Of a DNA stretch of 64,000 nt, positions 41,610 through 50,941 are shown in pieces. Position numbers and translations under genes: made by a program. Every line of letters begins with the position of its first letter. The stretch's first letter is position 1. Under the pieces are notes generated by a model. That model was not told where the DNA came from. It did not search any database and saw nothing but the letters and a program-made list of their open reading frames with translations. This DNA is from Oscillospiraceae bacterium (GTDB lineage Bacteria; Bacillota; Clostridia; Oscillospirales; Ruminococcaceae), in contig JAGAWT010000031.1 in NCBI GenBank assembly GCA_018110985.1, forward strand, positions 1-64,000, written 5' to 3'.

Positions 41610-42951
41610 CAAATATCTCCCTTGCCAGACCCAGAAGGGGCTCCTTTTCATTCGGGACCCTTTCGTCCATGACCGCATCCAGAAGCCCTGAAAGGATGAG
41701 CCCCGTCACCTTTCCACCGCCGCAGATGTCCTTCAGGTCCCCGCCCTTTACCGCAAGACCTTTAAGGCTTACACAGTCGCCCCTGTCCCTTATGTCTGCG
41801 CCTATCTGCTCCATTACCCGCAGAAAGCCTATGCGTTCATCCGCCAGAGGGGACTTTGCCCTGTTGTCCGCTTCGGACAGGGATACCAGCCTGAAGAAAA
41901 GCTCCTCCCCCACACGGGAATATATATGCCTTACCCAGATGCGGTCCTCCACGGTGTAAGGGTCGGAAAACTTCGGCTTCAGACCGTGCTCTGCTATAAG
42001 GGTGCAGGTCTTTGCGATGGTGTCGTTGTCAAAGCGCATCCTTTTCATTATCCGCTGAGCGGTGATCGCTCCCGCTCTCTCATGCCCGGTGAAATGCCTG
42101 CGGCCCCCGTAAAAAAGGCAGCAGGAGGGCTTTTCTATGTCGTGGAAGAAAAGGGCGGTGCGGACAAGGGGATCGGCAGGGGCATTCCCCACTGCATGGG
42201 CGATATGCTCGTAGACCGTGTACATATGGTATTCCGACATCTGATCGAAGCCTATACATGGAGCAAACTCCGGAACTATAAGGGCGAAGATGTCGGAATA
42301 TTCCGTCATAAGCTCCGTGACCCTGCTGCCCAGCAGGAATTTCCCCAGCTCCTCCGTGATACGCTCCGTGCTTATCTCGTGAAGCAGCGCCTTCCGGTCG
42401 TGGAGCGCCTTTGCAGTCGCCTTTTCTATGTCAAAGCCCAGAACGGAGGAAAAGCGCAGTGTCCTCATGATGCGAAGCGCATCCTCCTCAAAACGGCAGG
42501 AGGGTTCTCCCACACACCTGAGCACCTTGTTTTCAAGGTCGGAAAGCCCACCGCAGAGATCCTTTATCTCACCGTTTATGTCCGCCGCAAGGGCATTTAC
42601 CGTCAGGTCTCTTCTGGAAATGTCATCTGCAAGGGTATCGGAAAAAGTGACCTTTTTCGGGTGTCTGTGATCCTCATAGTCAAGATCGCTGCGGTAGGTG
42701 GTGACCTCTATGTTCTTTCCGCCCTGCTTTACGGTGACTGTGCCGTGTTTAAGACCTGTGGGAAAGGCTCTTTCACCGAATATCTCCATCACCCTTTCGG
42801 GGCGTGCGGAGGTGGTGATGTCAATGTCATGGGGGTATTTCCCCAGCAGCATATCCCGCACGCAGCCGCCTATAAGATAAGCCTCGTGGCCGTCCGCTTC
42901 AAGGGCTCTGAGTATCTCTCCGGCGTCCTGCGGGATCTCTATCCTCATCAT
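41575..42951 (-). CDS. cca: CCA-adding tRNA nucleotidyltransferase
   Basis: 458 residues, class II nucleotidyltransferase. Catalytic [33 protein letters not shown] and the RRPD-like [10 protein letters not shown] are visible. An HD domain (about 240-370, [10 protein letters not shown] and EHGL) may give phosphatase/phosphodiesterase activity. It builds or repairs the tRNA 3' CCA. The start overlaps the ispF stop by 4 bp (ATGA). Confidence 0.95.
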   Translation of the reverse strand: MMRIEIPQDAGEILRALEADGHEAYLIGGCVRDMLLGKYPHDIDITTSARPERVMEIFGERAFPTGLKHGTVTVKQGGKNIEVTTYRSDLDYEDHRHPKKVTFSDTLADDISRRDLTVNALAADINGEIKDLCGGLSDLENKVLRCVGEPSCRFEEDALRIMRTLRFSSVLGFDIEKATAKALHDRKALLHEISTERITEELGKFLLGSRVTELMTEYSDIFALIVPEFAPCIGFDQMSEYHMYTVYEHIAHAVGNAPADPLVRTALFFHDIEKPSCCLFYGGRRHFTGHERAGAITAQRIMKRMRFDNDTIAKTCTLIAEHGLKPKFSDPYTVEDRIWVRHIYSRVGEELFFRLVSLSEADNRAKSPLADERIGFLRVMEQIGADIRDRGDCVSLKGLAVKGGDLKDICGGGKVTGLILSGLLDAVMDERVPNEKEPLLGLAREIFDGYKKQDTPLS

Positions 42952-43430
42952 ATCTTTTCGCAGAGGGCTATGCCGTGGGCAGCTATGCCCTCATACTTTC
43001 CGGTAAAGCCCAGCTTCTCCTCGGTGGTGGCTTTTACGCTCACATCCTCCACGGGTATGCCTATGGCTTCGGCTATGTTGCGCCTCATGCTGAAAATGTA
43101 GGGGGCGAGCTTGGGAGCCTGCGCCACTACCGTGCTGTCCACATTTACCACCCTGAAACCGTTTTTCTTTATCATGGCGCAGACCTCCGACAGCATCTCA
43201 AGGGAGTCCGCCCCCTTCCACTTGTCGTCCGTATCGGGGAAATGAGTTCCCATATCTCCCATGGCACAGGCTCCGAGTATGGCATCGGTGATGGCATGGG
43301 TCAGCACATCCGCATCGGAATGACCGAAAAGGCCGAAAGGATATTTTATCTCACAGCCGCCTATGATAAGCTTTCTGTCCTGTATCAGACGATGGACATC
43401 ATAACCCTGTCCTATTCGCAAATTACTCAT
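42948..43430 (-). CDS. ispF: 2-C-methyl-D-erythritol 2,4-cyclodiphosphate synthase
   Basis: 160 residues, usual size. Performs the MEP-pathway cyclisation releasing CMP. Metal-binding DVH in [29 protein letters not shown], and the C-terminal [11 protein letters not shown] are intact. The frame extends to 43508, but GGAGG immediately before ATG 43430 sets the start. Another MEP-pathway gene, dxs, is at the right end of the window; ispD is not adjacent. Confidence 0.96.
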   Translation of the reverse strand: MSNLRIGQGYDVHRLIQDRKLIIGGCEIKYPFGLFGHSDADVLTHAITDAILGACAMGDMGTHFPDTDDKWKGADSLEMLSEVCAMIKKNGFRVVNVDSTVVAQAPKLAPYIFSMRRNIAEAIGIPVEDVSVKATTEEKLGFTGKYEGIAAHGIALCEKI

Positions 43431-43517
43431 TTTTCTCCTCCATTGCAGGCAGTGCCCGGCAGGCACAGCCGACAGCGACTCGTAATAACTCTTTCGGGAG
43501 CTTTTCAAAAGCTCCTG

Positions 43518-43622
43518 ATACTAATTTCTGACCGATGTATAGACAAGAAACAAGCCGCAAATGCTTGAATATAAGGAATTTGAGGCTTGGAGATCGTCTA
43601 TACATCGAGGAAGAATTAGTAT
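43518..43622 (-). repeat. 105-bp palindromic repeat, copy 4 (inverted, with compensated ends)
   Basis: Ends read ATACTAAT and ATTAGTAT instead of ATACTGAT and ATCAGTAT: both arms changed together, keeping the terminal pairing. It lies upstream of ispF and downstream of the DUF6472 gene. A 19-bp palindrome (GGAGCTTTT/AAAAGCTCC, 43497-43515) directly abuts it. Confidence 0.94.
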
Positions 43623-43660
43623 GATAATACTTCATATGCAAGAAAGCCTTTTACAGCTTG

Positions 43661-43834
43661 CTACATCTGGTGTCTTACCACTCCGTACTCATCGTCAGGA
43701 CGGTAGTAGGGGCAGTTCCCCGTATCGCCCTGCACGAACCTGTATATCTCGTCCTCGTCAAGATCCACAAGGCAGGTGTATTCATCGTATTCTTCATCGT
43801 AAACATAGTTTACGCAGTTTTCACAGACAGTCAT
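43661..43834 (-). CDS. DUF6472-like small cysteine protein
   Basis: 57 residues. Cysteine pairs CENC and TGNCPYY, with acidic DEEYDEYTC and DLDEDEIYRF between. The pattern matches a small Firmicutes family of unknown function (DUF6472), possibly metal-binding. The frame extends to 43864 without a ribosome-binding site, whereas GAGG precedes ATG 43834 at long spacing. It follows the PrsW-like gene by 43 nt. Confidence 0.7.
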   Translation of the reverse strand: MTVCENCVNYVYDEEYDEYTCLVDLDEDEIYRFVQGDTGNCPYYRPDDEYGVVRHQM

Positions 43835-43877
43835 GGCAGATCCGTTCCTCACCTTCGTACACATATCTGTCGGGCTA

Positions 43878-44510
43878 TCACTGCTTTTCTCCGAAAGCGT
43901 ATCTCCTTACAAGAAGGGGCAGTATCAGAAGGATCGGCAGGAAATAGCCGTATATCTCATATTCGGAAATGATGAGAGCATTAAAGGTAGCGTGGTAGAT
44001 GACCGCTCCCACAAAGGCGGCAAGAGTGCCGCAGTAAAAGAGCTTCTTCCGTCTGGAGATGAAGCCTATCGCCATCCCCACCGCCGCCGTGCAGGTGCTG
44101 TGCATCACAGAGGCACCCAGCAGTCTGAACAGCGCCCATCGGGCAGTGGCTGTATCAAGGTGCTGATAGAGCACCACTGCGCTTTCCGTAAAGGCAAAGC
44201 CGCTCCCCACCGCAAAGGATATTATCAGCAGTCCCCGCCTTTCCGGGTCTATGACACAGGCAAAAAAAAGCACGGGAGCCATTTTCAGCAGCTCCTCGGA
44301 AACGGGGGTCAGAGTGGTGACAAGGTAGGGTATATCCTCACCGCATGACCTGTAAAGCACAAGGTTCACGGGACCTGCCAGCAGGCAAAGGAGCATCCCG
44401 ATCAGGTAAAACACTGAAAAAAGCCGCACCCTTCTGATGAACAGGGCGGATATCACCGCCCCAAGCAGAGGTATCACCCAGATGATAAGGACAGGCATCA
44501 CTCGCTCCAT
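43878..44510 (-). CDS. PrsW-like intramembrane protease
   Basis: 210 residues, about seven membrane spans. The glutamate pair in PVSEELLKMAPVL, the second motif FAFTESAVVLY, and histidines in ASVMHSTCTA and IYHATFNAL match the PrsW/CAAX-type glutamic intramembrane protease fold. Family member PrsW cleaves anti-sigma factors; the substrate here is unknown and no anti-sigma factor is adjacent. The start overlaps the preceding gene by 13 nt. Confidence 0.82.
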   Translation of the reverse strand: MERVMPVLIIWVIPLLGAVISALFIRRVRLFSVFYLIGMLLCLLAGPVNLVLYRSCGEDIPYLVTTLTPVSEELLKMAPVLFFACVIDPERRGLLIISFAVGSGFAFTESAVVLYQHLDTATARWALFRLLGASVMHSTCTAAVGMAIGFISRRKKLFYCGTLAAFVGAVIYHATFNALIISEYEIYGYFLPILLILPLLVRRYAFGEKQ

Positions 44511-45175
44511 CTGCGGACACCCCTTTCAAGAACAGGGAAGCAGGCGGCAGTCAGTATGCACTGGGGTATGGCAGACAGGGCGCAGAAGAAGTACCCGTCC
44601 CGTGAAAGGGCTGCGTTCTTTACCGTACACATAAGTCCCATGCACAGGATAAGGGCATTGTGGCCCCGCAGACAGGAGACTACGCCTCCCTCTATATCCG
44701 GGATGATAAGGTGCTTTATGTTGAAGTACGCCGCCATGGACACGGAGAGGCTGCAAAGGATGTAGCCGAAGACCTCTCCCGCCTCCGCACTGCCCCGCAC
44801 CGCAAGGATCGAGGACACAAGAAGCAGGGCGGAAAGTGCACCGGCAGTGAGCCTGTATTTTCTGTTGGCGGCGCTGCGGTCATCCACAAGCAGGTCTATC
44901 TGCCCGTAGTTGGAGGAAAAGAAGAACATAAAAGCTCCCACCGTGCCCAGTGTGCCGGTCTGGAAAACTCCCTCCACAGGCACGGAGGTCATCACCCTTA
45001 TGACGGTGTGGAAGCTGCCCAGCGCCATGCACAGGAGCCCCATTACCGACATGAGGGCATACAGCGGCATTTTCCCGCTGCGGCAGCGTATCAGCCCGTA
45101 TACCGTGCCGAAGATCGCCGCCCCCATAACTGCGGTCTCCGAAAAAAGAATGTACATCATAAACCAAGCCTGCAA
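44498..45175 (-). CDS. Integral membrane protein of unknown function
   Basis: 225 residues with about seven hydrophobic segments and short loops. No family signature is recognised. The start could be ATG at 45175 or the internal MYILFSET start six codons later; spacing to the upstream stop is 3 nt, so translational coupling is likely. It is bracketed by the HD-GYP sensor and the PrsW-like protease. Confidence 0.65.
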   Translation of the reverse strand: MQAWFMMYILFSETAVMGAAIFGTVYGLIRCRSGKMPLYALMSVMGLLCMALGSFHTVIRVMTSVPVEGVFQTGTLGTVGAFMFFFSSNYGQIDLLVDDRSAANRKYRLTAGALSALLLVSSILAVRGSAEAGEVFGYILCSLSVSMAAYFNIKHLIIPDIEGGVVSCLRGHNALILCMGLMCTVKNAALSRDGYFFCALSAIPQCILTAACFPVLERGVRRWSE

Positions 45176-45178
45176 AAG

Positions 45179-48100
45179 CTAATTCTTGTCTTCTCCGTCC
45201 TCTATGTAATCAAAGGCGCCCTCTTCCACCAGCTTCATAAAGGCGGCTACCACCTCTTCGTTGTAGTAGCTCCCGCGGCAGCGGTATATCTCATCCGCCA
45301 CTGTTTCAAGCTCCAGCTTCCTGCGGTAGACTCTTGTGGAGTACATGGCATCGAAGGTATCCGCAACTGCGATTATCTGCGCCACTTCGGGTATACGGTC
45401 TGCTGTGTAGGCATGGGGATAGCCCGTGCCGTTGATGCGTTCGTGGTGATAGCCCGCACCGTAGGCAAGGACAGGCTGCGCCTTGATCTCCTTGAGCACC
45501 TCGTAGCCGTTCCATGCGTGGCTCTTCATTATCTCGTATTCCTCGTCGGTGAGCTTTCCGGGCTTGTTGAGTATGGCATCCGGGATACTTATCTTTCCTA
45601 TGTCATGGAGAAGTCCCACATTGTAGAAGGTGTCCAGCTCCTCCTGGGAAAATCTCCCCATTTTTGCGGCAATGGCACGGGTGTACTTTGCCACTCTGAA
45701 GGAATGACCCTTTGTGTAGTTGTCCTTCATATCTATGCACTTTGCAAATGCGGTGATGGTCTGATTCAATATCTCATTCTTCTCTTTCAGCTTCTGGGCA
45801 TCCTCCTTGGAGCGGCGCTGATAGAAATAACCCGTAAGTGCCAGAAGTATGCCTATCGCCACAAGGAACATGATTATGCCGAACCATGTCTGCTGGTAGA
45901 TGGGCACTTCCTTTACTATCTTCAGGGTGATGGTCTGGGTACGGTTCCCGTTGGGTTCGATAAGGGACATGGTAAAGTAGTACCTTCCGCCCTTCAGGTT
46001 GGTGTAGCTTATGGGTGTCAGCTCAGACCTCTTTACCACCGTATCCTTCTCCTCAAAGCCGAAAAGGTAATAGGTCACCGTGGGGTCTGTAAGACCGAAG
46101 GTTATGGGGAAGGCGTTTATGGTTATCCTGGTGGCATCCTCGGGAATGGTGATTATCTCCCCCTCCCTGAAAAGCTGCTCCCTGCCGTCTATCTCAACGG
46201 AGGCAATGGCAAGGATGGCACCGGAGGTCTCCTCTATGGGCTCGTTTATGTTCACTCCCGTAACTCCCTCGGAGCCCGAAATGAACAGGAAGCCGTTTTC
46301 ATCCACATCACTGCGTGAATTTACGGTGGACACGCAGGGAAGCCCCGCCGCACCATTGAAAAGGCGGTAGCTCATGCCCTTGGTGTTGTTGATAAGGTCA
46401 TCCGTGCTGACAACGAAAATGCCCGCACTGGAAAGTACCCATGTGCGCCCGCTGCCGTCGGAGAAAAGGTCGAAATTGTTGGCATAGGGGAAGTTGGTGA
46501 CGGTGCGTATCTTTCCGTCCCTCATGACCGCCAGGCTGTTGGATGTGACTATCCAGTGGAGCCTTTTGTCCATGTCGTACTTTATGCGGAGTATTATCTC
46601 GCTCTGGAGCCCGTCTTCAAGACCCATGCGAACGGTATTGTCCCCGTCTATTATGTACATCCCGTCGCCGTCCGTGCCTATAAGGAGCCGCCCCAGTTCA
46701 TCCTCCGAAAGGGAGAGCACCTGGGTGTTCCCCAGACCGTTGGCGGAGGTGTAGGTGCTTACCGCTTCGTTGGTGTCGGGGTCTATCACATATACCCCGT
46801 CCGACACTGCCACAGCCATATTGCCGTTTTGCAGCTCACACACCGTGCGCACCTTTTTTGACGGGATGATCCCTTCCTTGTTGAAAGAGAATATCCCTCC
46901 GTCCGGGGTATACCTCAGCAGACCCATATCCGAATAGGTGCAAAGCCACAGTCCCCCGTGGGAGTCCCTTTTTACGGAGCGTATGCGCACCCCTGAAAGG
47001 AGATCGCAGAGCTCATGCTCCCGAAGCTGCATCTTCTCCCTGTCTATGACATAAAGCCCGCTGTCCGTTCCCACAAAGACACTGTCCCCGCTGACACAGG
47101 TAGTGTTCACCACGGGAGAGCCCATGCCGGAGATACGGTCTATATCCACAAAGCGGCTCCTGACCATCTTCATGACTCCCTGCCTGGCGGAAGCGAACCA
47201 CAGGTTGCCCTCCCTGTCCCTGAAGCAGGAATCGACGGAGTTTCCCATGGGAAGGTTCGGAAGGACAGTGAAGCTGCCGTCCTTTATACAGCCTATGCCC
47301 ATATCCGTGCAGACCCAGATCACATCGTTCACGGTCTCCATCATGTTTATCCTGCCCAGAGGGGAAACACTTATTATCTCAGGCTCTCTCAGGCCGTTTG
47401 CCATGTTCACATGGAGCACATCACTGCCTGTGGTGCCCAGATAAACATAGCCCACATTCTCGGTATCGGGCATAACGGAGCTTATGGTGTATTCTGTGGA
47501 ATCGGAGCTGTAGTAGGAGGTGATCTTCAGTCCGTCAATGCTGAAAAAGGCACCGTCCACGGTCACACCGTAGACCGTCTCACCCTCTGAGCGCAGCTCC
47601 GTAACATATTCATCGTTTATGATGGGGTCGTCTATGATATTCAGTTCGTCGTATTTATCTATATAGGCTATGCCGTGGGCTGTGGCAAAGAGGACATTGC
47701 CGTTGTCATCCTCTGCTGCGGAGTACACCGAAAGGGAGCGCAGACCGTTTGCCTTGTCGTAGGTCTTGAACACCCCGTCCTTGTACATCACTATGCCCTT
47801 GTCGTTGGTGCCTATCCACAGCCTTCCCAGACTGTCGGTATACAGGCTCGATACACCTGTCACACCTGCGGAATGGTCTATCCTGTAGAAGTTCTTTCCG
47901 TCAAAACGGGTAAGCCCCGCATAGGAGCCTATCCAGATAAAGCCGTCGGGAGTCTGGGTAACGGCATTGGCTTCGGAGCCGGGGAGCCCGTTGCGGGAAT
48001 TGTAGAGCTCTGCCATAAAGCCGTGGGCGGTGTCGTCAAATTCAATGCCCTTTTCCTCTTCCGAGGGCTTTGCACCGCTGCCGCTGTCCTCCTCCGTGTC

Positions 48101-48451
48101 TGTGCGGGAGGACGCAGAAACGTCGGGCACGGTGCCCGTAAGCGCCGTCCCTGTGATGGAAATCTCCGTCTGCTTTTCCTCTGCGGCAGGAGCTGAGACC
48201 TCCGTCACCGCTGCTTCTTCGTTTACGGCAGCAGACATGGTCTCGGCGGGAGCTTCCTCCGGCTCCTTTGCCATCATGGCCGCCGATTCCGAAAGGGCAC
48301 GGAATTCATCTTCGGCAGAGCGGGGAGCCGTAGTCACAAGGTTTTCCGCCGAGGGCGGGTCCGCATAGACGCAAAGCGGCGTGCCCATGCCCGAAAAGGC
48401 ACAGACCGCCGCTGCTATTGCCGAAAAAATATGTTTGAACCTTATATCCAT
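45179..48451 (-). CDS. Propeller-sensor HD-GYP phosphodiesterase
   Basis: 1090 residues. A signal/anchor (about 1-30), a Glu/Ala-rich linker (about 31-140), then two-component-regulator propeller repeats (about 150-740, recurring G.IWIGS..GL.RFDG and LWIGT patterns), a Y_Y_Y domain (about 760-860), one membrane span (about 868-890), a short coiled coil, and a C-terminal HD-GYP domain (about 900-1080) with LLHDIGK and HHERINGTGYP. HD-GYP domains usually degrade cyclic di-GMP. The propeller replaces a histidine-kinase output with a phosphodiesterase. GGAGG precedes the ATG. It heads a four-gene unit. Confidence 0.92.
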   Translation of the reverse strand: MDIRFKHIFSAIAAAVCAFSGMGTPLCVYADPPSAENLVTTAPRSAEDEFRALSESAAMMAKEPEEAPAETMSAAVNEEAAVTEVSAPAAEEKQTEISITGTALTGTVPDVSASSRTDTEEDSGSGAKPSEEEKGIEFDDTAHGFMAELYNSRNGLPGSEANAVTQTPDGFIWIGSYAGLTRFDGKNFYRIDHSAGVTGVSSLYTDSLGRLWIGTNDKGIVMYKDGVFKTYDKANGLRSLSVYSAAEDDNGNVLFATAHGIAYIDKYDELNIIDDPIINDEYVTELRSEGETVYGVTVDGAFFSIDGLKITSYYSSDSTEYTISSVMPDTENVGYVYLGTTGSDVLHVNMANGLREPEIISVSPLGRINMMETVNDVIWVCTDMGIGCIKDGSFTVLPNLPMGNSVDSCFRDREGNLWFASARQGVMKMVRSRFVDIDRISGMGSPVVNTTCVSGDSVFVGTDSGLYVIDREKMQLREHELCDLLSGVRIRSVKRDSHGGLWLCTYSDMGLLRYTPDGGIFSFNKEGIIPSKKVRTVCELQNGNMAVAVSDGVYVIDPDTNEAVSTYTSANGLGNTQVLSLSEDELGRLLIGTDGDGMYIIDGDNTVRMGLEDGLQSEIILRIKYDMDKRLHWIVTSNSLAVMRDGKIRTVTNFPYANNFDLFSDGSGRTWVLSSAGIFVVSTDDLINNTKGMSYRLFNGAAGLPCVSTVNSRSDVDENGFLFISGSEGVTGVNINEPIEETSGAILAIASVEIDGREQLFREGEIITIPEDATRITINAFPITFGLTDPTVTYYLFGFEEKDTVVKRSELTPISYTNLKGGRYYFTMSLIEPNGNRTQTITLKIVKEVPIYQQTWFGIIMFLVAIGILLALTGYFYQRRSKEDAQKLKEKNEILNQTITAFAKCIDMKDNYTKGHSFRVAKYTRAIAAKMGRFSQEELDTFYNVGLLHDIGKISIPDAILNKPGKLTDEEYEIMKSHAWNGYEVLKEIKAQPVLAYGAGYHHERINGTGYPHAYTADRIPEVAQIIAVADTFDAMYSTRVYRRKLELETVADEIYRCRGSYYNEEVVAAFMKLVEEGAFDYIEDGEDKN

Positions 48452-48509
48452 ATCCCGACCTCCGGTCAGAGGTTAAGAGTGTCCGTCCGCCATTCCTCTG
48501 CAAGGTTTA

Positions 48510-48614
48510 ATACTGATTCTTCCTCGATGTATAGACGATCTCCAAACCTCAGATCCCTTATATCCAAGCATTTGCGGCTTGTTTCTTGTCTATACATCGG
48601 TCAGAAATCAGTAT
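48510..48614 (+). repeat. 105-bp palindromic repeat, copy 5
   Basis: ATACTGATTC...AAATCAGTAT. The CCAAACC arm carries a substitution not matched on the other arm. It lies inside the presumed 5' leader of the HD-GYP sensor transcript, between promoter 48650-48678 and the start codon. Confidence 0.94.
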
Positions 48615-48649
48615 AAAAAGGGCAGAAGCCCATGTATTATTCTTTTATA

Positions 48650-48678
48650 ATTATACATCAAAAAAACCTGTATGTCAA
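48650..48678 (-). promoter_or_regulatory. Promoter of the HD-GYP sensor operon
   Basis: Minus-strand TTGACA (48678-48673) and TATAAT (48655-48650), spacer 17 bp. The ten bases before -10 (TTTTTTGATG) match the CorC operon promoter. A small GGGC/GCCC hairpin followed by TTTTT (48617-48634) lies early in the leader and could act as an attenuator. Confidence 0.88.
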
Positions 48679-48775
48679 GGAAAAATTAGTCGGTACGACC
48701 GACGGCGAACAGGTCGGCATTATTGACAGAAATACTTCCGGGTCATTTATCTTTTCCGCAAAACACTGCATCCAT

Positions 48776-48880
48776 ATACTGATTCTTCCTCGATGTATAG
48801 ACGATCTCCAAGCCACAGATCCCTTATATTCAAGTATTTGCGGCTTGTTTCTTGTCTGTACATCGGTCAGAGATCAGTAT
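48776..48880 (+). repeat. 105-bp palindromic repeat, copy 6
   Basis: ATACTGATTC...GAGATCAGTAT, same orientation as copy 5 and 161 bp from it. It lies downstream of the second U32-like gene. The 487-bp gap 48452-48938 holds these two repeats and the sensor promoter. Confidence 0.94.
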
Positions 48881-48938
48881 TTGGAAATGCCGGTTTGATC
48901 TGCAGGGTGTACCCCCTCCGCCAGAGAGTGAGCATCCC

Positions 48939-49847
48939 CTAAAAATACTTCACCTTTCTTGTGAGCCTGATGAGCATATCAAGGCGTGCCCTGTCCTTAT
49001 ACTCCGGCTTTACCATGTAGTAAACATAGTTTTCCAGCACATTTATGTCAGGTACGCTGCGTCCCTCTATCTTGAAATTGACTATACCCATGCGGGCATA
49101 CCTTTCCACGCCCTCCGGGTCTATGTGCAGGGGGGAATCCGTGGTGCGGTAAAGGTCTTTGAGCATACACGGACATTCAAAGGGTTCGGGATCACAGGGC
49201 TTGCCTGTCTTTTCAAGGGACTCCAGCACTTTTATCTGGGAACGGCCCACCGAACGGTAATGCTCTCCTCTCCTTTTGCACTGCGGGGTGCAGCAGGGGT
49301 TTATGAGCAGCTCTATCTTCTCCTTGTGAGGGAGCTTTTCGGCAGCTTCAAAGTCGTTGTTGAAGTTGTAATCCAGCACCACAAGTGAATAATCCTTTTC
49401 CAGCTCCTCTGTCAGAGCGGGGATGTCCCTTATCTCCTTGCAGGTGGATGAGGTTATCTTCATGCCGGGAAAATTCTTTCTGATGTGCTCCTCCAGCAGG
49501 GGGGACATGACTATGGCTTCGTTGAGCCCGTTGTCCGCCGCCTTCAGTACCGCATTGCAGAAAGGCTCCTTCAGGTGCTTTTCTTCTATAAGGGGGTTGG
49601 TGAGGGTAAAGCGCAGGGGGATGCCCTTGCTGTTGAAGCGGGTGATGACTTCCTTTATCACCCTGACATCTATGCCCCCGGATATAAAGCGGCCGCCGTT
49701 GAATACCATGTTGGGGAATGCTCCGTAAACGGAAGCTATCTTCGTGCCCTCACGGAACCTTTCCGGGAAATCCTCCATATACTCCGCCAGTATAAGGTTC
49801 AGGCGGAAATGGCGCATAAAGTCCGGTATATGGTACCTGTACTCCAT
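48939..49847 (-). CDS. U32-peptidase-like protein, paralog B
   Basis: 302 residues, paralogous to 2779-3711 over its full length. Shared motifs are FTLTNPL, TSSTCKEIRD, DYSLVVLDYNFNNDFE and a cysteine-rich NPCCTPQCKRRGEHY. A C-terminal insert with FECPCML is present here but not in paralog A. Function unknown; U32-like Fe-S barrel inferred. ATG 49847 shares its A with the upp stop (TGATG), which fixes the start and implies coupling. It is the last gene of the seven-gene recN-upp unit. Confidence 0.65.
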   Translation of the reverse strand: MEYRYHIPDFMRHFRLNLILAEYMEDFPERFREGTKIASVYGAFPNMVFNGGRFISGGIDVRVIKEVITRFNSKGIPLRFTLTNPLIEEKHLKEPFCNAVLKAADNGLNEAIVMSPLLEEHIRKNFPGMKITSSTCKEIRDIPALTEELEKDYSLVVLDYNFNNDFEAAEKLPHKEKIELLINPCCTPQCKRRGEHYRSVGRSQIKVLESLEKTGKPCDPEPFECPCMLKDLYRTTDSPLHIDPEGVERYARMGIVNFKIEGRSVPDINVLENYVYYMVKPEYKDRARLDMLIRLTRKVKYF

Positions 49848-50473
49848 CACTTTGTACCGAACATCCTGCTGCCCGCATCTCCCATTCCGGGAACGATGAA
49901 GAGATCGTCGCTGAGGTCGTTGTCCACCGCAGCACAGTAGATCTGTACATCCGGGTGCTCCTTGTTCACAAGCTCTATGCCTCTGGGGTGAGCTATAAGG
50001 CACATGAACTTTATCTCCCTGCAGCCCGTGTTCTTCACCAGCCTGATGGCTTCGCAGGCAGTGCCTCCCGTAGCCATCATCACATCGGCTATTATAGCCG
50101 TGCGCTCTCCGGTGTCACCGGGCAGCTTGCAGTAATACTCCACCGCATCTGCTGTGGCAGGGTCTCTGAAAGTGCCTATATGACCCACCTTTGCAGCGGG
50201 TATCATGCCCATTACACCGTCTGTCATGCCGAGACCCGAACGGAGTATGGGCACAAAAACTATCTTCTTCCCGGAGATCACCTGTGAAGATGCCACTCCC
50301 AGAGGAGTATGCACCTCAACGGTCTTGGTGGGAAGGTCTCTGAGCGCCTCATAGCACATAAGCATGGATGTCTCGCTCACCAGCTCCCTGAATTCCTTGG
50401 AGCCGGTGTTGGAGTCTCTGAGAAGTGTCAGCTTATGCTGCACCAGCGGATGATTTATAACGGTGAAGTTCAT
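49847..50473 (-). CDS. upp: Uracil phosphoribosyltransferase
   Basis: 208 residues, standard length. Forms UMP from uracil and PRPP in pyrimidine salvage. Visible are [12 protein letters not shown] and the PRPP-binding [12 protein letters not shown], then the C-terminal [10 protein letters not shown]. It follows rpiB by 12 nt, placing ribose phosphate interconversion and PRPP use side by side. Confidence 0.96.
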   Translation of the reverse strand: MNFTVINHPLVQHKLTLLRDSNTGSKEFRELVSETSMLMCYEALRDLPTKTVEVHTPLGVASSQVISGKKIVFVPILRSGLGMTDGVMGMIPAAKVGHIGTFRDPATADAVEYYCKLPGDTGERTAIIADVMMATGGTACEAIRLVKNTGCREIKFMCLIAHPRGIELVNKEHPDVQIYCAAVDNDLSDDLFIVPGMGDAGSRMFGTK

Positions 50474-50485
50474 ATCATTGCCCCC

Positions 50486-50920
50486 TTATGCTTCAAGCTC
50501 TGCTATCTTGTCTATCCTGCGCTGATGTCTGCCCCCCTCAAAGCCAGTGGAAAGGAAGGTGTCCACTATCTCAAGGGCAAGCCCCGCTCCCGTAACACGC
50601 CCGCCCATGCAAAGTGCATTCGCATCGTTGTGGAGCCTTGTATACTTTGCGGAATAGCAGTCGCCGCAGAGAGCCGCCCTCATGCCCTTTATCTTGTTGG
50701 CGGCAATGGAGATCCCTATGCCCGTGCCGCAGATAAGTATAGCCTTTTCTCCCTCTCCCGCCAGGAGCCTTGTGCAGACCTCCTTTGCCACATCCGGGTA
50801 GTCCACAGATTCTCCCTTTTCGGAGCCGTAGACCTTGTATTCAAGCCCCTTTTCCTCCAGGTGCTTTGCAACTTCCCTGCCAAGTTCGTATCCGCCGTGA
50901 TCGCAGCCGATAAGTATCAT
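50486..50920 (-). CDS. rpiB: Ribose-5-phosphate isomerase B
   Basis: 144 residues. Interconverts ribulose 5-phosphate and ribose 5-phosphate. The N-terminal GCDHGGYELG, the active-site-cysteine segment ILICGTGIGISIAANK, and NDANALCMGGRV are all present. Located 21 nt after argH in the same transcript. Confidence 0.96.
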   Translation of the reverse strand: MILIGCDHGGYELGREVAKHLEEKGLEYKVYGSEKGESVDYPDVAKEVCTRLLAGEGEKAILICGTGIGISIAANKIKGMRAALCGDCYSAKYTRLHNDANALCMGGRVTGAGLALEIVDTFLSTGFEGGRHQRRIDKIAELEA

Positions 50921-50941
50921 TTTCTTTTACTCCCTTCCGGA

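Noticed and set aside
44660..46318. 552-codon plus-strand open frame opposite the HD-GYP sensor
   Set aside because: Antisense shadow of a gene with clear domains; no ribosome-binding site or recognisable protein.
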